NCBI GenBank assembly: GCA_009668975.1
Contig: SBEG01000003.1
Coordinates: 124,001 to 188,000, forward strand
DNA: 64,000 nucleotides
Source: Deltaproteobacteria bacterium
GTDB taxonomy: Bacteria; Desulfobacterota; Desulfuromonadia; Geobacterales; Geobacteraceae
Direction of reading: 5' to 3'
Position 1 is the first letter of the stretch. Each line of letters starts with the position of its first letter. Made by a program: the position numbers and the translations under genes. The notes beneath the pieces were generated by a model. The model ran no database searches, was not told the DNA's origin, and saw only the letters and a list, made by a program, of their open reading frames with translations. Positions 62,659 to 64,000 of the stretch are shown one piece after another.

Positions 62659-63645
62659 TCAGTTTTTGATCAGAATGACTTTGTCACCCAGGTAGATGGT
62701 TTCCACACTCTTGATTACCAGAGCTGTCGAGGTGTTGCCCGCGACACCGACAACCACGACAGCTCCCAGAAGCTGCTGGGGCAGAGGCTCTGCCGGGCGT
62801 TTCACGTACGTTTTGTCCAAGGGGACATCACGGACCACGTAGAGCATATTGCCAACCTCAAGCCCTTGGTTTTGGCCCAGGTCCAGATAGACGATATCTT
62901 CCATGCCGGTTGTTATGTTGCCCATCCTCGTTTCAATGATATAGCCGTCAAGGTTCGTTTTCGCAGCCTTCAGGGTCACTTCGCGGCGGTGTTTCCGATA
63001 CGGGACAAGTATGTCGCCAGGGCTTATTTCAAGGAATGAATTGGTTATAATGGCCCGGGAGCTTTTCGCCTCAAGATCCAGAAGTTCCAGACTGCCCAGG
63101 GGAAGATACTTGTAGCCGATGAAGCTTCCCGATTCGGGATGATGCACCTTTTTGACCTTTTTTATAATGGAATAGCTGTCCCCGGACTGCGCGCCCATTT
63201 CCCTGCCGATGTCGGTATATACAGTGTCCTCCTGGCCGACGACCAGCCGGTTATGGTCGGCCTGCAGAATGGTTCCTGCTGGAATCAGTTCGTTTTCCAG
63301 GAGATAGCCCTCCGAACCGCTGAGGGTGAAAACTCTTTCCTGGACGGCCTGTTCCGGTGCAGGGGTGGTTGTGCGGGGTGTCGCGGAATCGATGATTTCA
63401 ATTCTGTCAGGATAGATTCTGACCCTTTGCCCGGGATAGATCAGGTGCGGGTTGGTAATAACCTGATTGCGTGCCCATAGATTGGGCCAGTAAAATGGAT
63501 CCCGCAGAAAACGGTCCGAAAGGCCCCAGAGAGTGTCGCCTTTCTTGACGACGTAGATGGTCGGCTTTTCGGACTGAGCGCCGGCTGCAAGTGGCACGAC
63601 CAGCGGCACTAGGGACATGAACACCGCGAATACAAACTTTTTCAT
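62659..63645 (-). CDS. Exported LysM-domain protein
   Basis: The 328-residue protein has a signal peptide (MKKFVFAVFMSLVPLVVPLAAGAQ) and one LysM peptidoglycan-binding domain (about residues 30-80: YVVKKGDTLWGLSDRFLRDPFYWPNLWARNQVITNPHLIYPGQRV). The rest is a beta-rich domain of unknown function with repeated GDxL/V patterns. The first-domain pattern WPNLWA...NPHLIYPGQ is typical of LysM proteins in Deltaproteobacteria located near dprA. The start at 63645 has a GAGGTG site. It lies downstream of a ybgF/cpoB-like gene, so both may belong to envelope maintenance. Confidence 0.88.
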   Translation of the reverse strand: MKKFVFAVFMSLVPLVVPLAAGAQSEKPTIYVVKKGDTLWGLSDRFLRDPFYWPNLWARNQVITNPHLIYPGQRVRIYPDRIEIIDSATPRTTTPAPEQAVQERVFTLSGSEGYLLENELIPAGTILQADHNRLVVGQEDTVYTDIGREMGAQSGDSYSIIKKVKKVHHPESGSFIGYKYLPLGSLELLDLEAKSSRAIITNSFLEISPGDILVPYRKHRREVTLKAAKTNLDGYIIETRMGNITTGMEDIVYLDLGQNQGLEVGNMLYVVRDVPLDKTYVKRPAEPLPQQLLGAVVVVGVAGNTSTALVIKSVETIYLGDKVILIKN

Positions 63646-63799
63646 AGACACCTCATGGCTTGCGATAATTTTGGCACTCACCAATTATTCACGGTTTGTT
63701 CCGGATCGTCTGTGATGGTGCCCGGATTCTGTACCGGGGCGGTACCTGCACGTTAACTGCGGCCTTTCCTGAAAATGTCGCCCGGAAAGGCGGGAATTG

Positions 63800-64000
63800 T
63801 CAGTGCTGAAGCAGCTTCTCTTTTGCCCTTGCCGCTGCCGGACTGTCCGGATACTTTGCGATCAGAGATTCGAGCAGGGGCCTGGCGTTTTCCGGCTTTT
63901 TCATGGCGAAAAGAGTATATCCCGCTTTCAGCATTGCATCAGGAACTTTGTTCCCCCGGGGATAGTTGCTGATGACCTTGTTGAATGAGTCGAGTGCTTT
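63800..64000 (-). CDS. C-terminal part of a YbgF/CpoB-like TPR protein (5' end outside window)
   Basis: The last 66 residues of a minus-strand gene are present, open to the window edge. They show two TPR-like helical pairs with the periplasmic YbgF/CpoB pattern: FNKVISNYPRGNKVPDAMLKAGYTLFAMKK and ARPLLESLIAKYPDSPAAARAKEKL. YbgF (CpoB) links the Tol-Pal system with peptidoglycan synthesis in the periplasm. Because only the C-terminus is visible, a different TPR lipoprotein such as BamD-like cannot be fully excluded. A palindrome (GCCTTTCC / GGAAAGGC) without T run follows the stop. Confidence 0.75.
   Translation of the reverse strand, partial: KALDSFNKVISNYPRGNKVPDAMLKAGYTLFAMKKPENARPLLESLIAKYPDSPAAARAKEKLLQH

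Overview
This window looks like a chromosome segment from a Geobacterales bacterium (Geobacter or a close relative such as Trichlorobacter or Pelobacter propionicus). The evidence is the gene content and order: secA-argJ, valS-pilD, a full minor-pilin/PilY1 cluster followed by pilMNOPQ and aroCKB, nifU-nifS as the iron-sulfur pair, futalosine-type menaquinone genes, a PxxKW cysteine-rich protein, and many sigma-54 activators. I recall this order from Geobacter sulfurreducens but could not compare it here. No rRNA, tRNA, CRISPR array, insertion sequence or phage gene was seen; it is core-genome sequence, with the pilus region visibly more AT-rich than its flanks.

Layout. 1-8 kb: 3' end of lon, secA, argJ, a DUF2914 exported protein, a serine beta-lactamase-family hydrolase and an unusual receiver protein with a long acidic tail. 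8-14.6 kb: valS, prepilin peptidase pilD and a histidine kinase/NtrC-type pair. 14.6-30.4 kb: type IV pilus block: FimT-like pseudopilin, a DsbC-like protein carrying a CxxCH motif behind a sigma-54 promoter, pilV-pilW-pilX, a small exported protein, pilY1, an Ig-like lipoprotein and a second FimT; then a new transcription unit with a tiny XRE regulator, pilMNOPQ and a lipoprotein. 30.5-39.6 kb: aroC-aroK-aroB, TPR and Roadblock proteins, aroQ, pepP, accB-accC, gcvH, mqnA. 39.6-46 kb: PxxKW protein (minus strand), phosphohexomutase, nifU-nifS, a small membrane protein and a long UbiD decarboxylase. 46-56 kb: PAS kinase plus sigma-54 activator, a sigma-54 promoter with three upstream TTTACAGC repeats, iron alcohol dehydrogenase, an outer-membrane protein, a CoA-transferase, a FIST protein and an acetate transporter. 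56-64 kb, minus strand: ybgF (partial), LysM protein, dprA, topA, trmFO, a small membrane protein, maf and yggS.

How the genes work together. PilD processes the pseudopilins encoded just downstream; PilV/W/X/FimT with PilY1 would form the priming complex at the pilus tip, and PilM-Q the alignment complex and outer-membrane secretin. The kinase/activator pair beside pilD probably drives the sigma-54 promoter at 15430. A second kinase/activator pair probably drives the sigma-54 promoter at 49898 and an alcohol-oxidation unit (alcohol dehydrogenase, outer-membrane protein), followed by a CoA-transferase and acetate permease that fit acetate or short-chain acyl-CoA exchange. MqnA and the UbiD protein fit the futalosine route to menaquinone; aroB, aroQ, aroK and aroC supply its chorismate.

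The most interesting items are the DsbC/CxxCH protein inside the minor-pilin cluster with its own sigma-54 promoter, a palindrome shared by that promoter region and the terminator after the neighbouring activator, the TTTACAGC repeat array, and an orphan plus-strand terminator near 40.1 kb that may end a small RNA.
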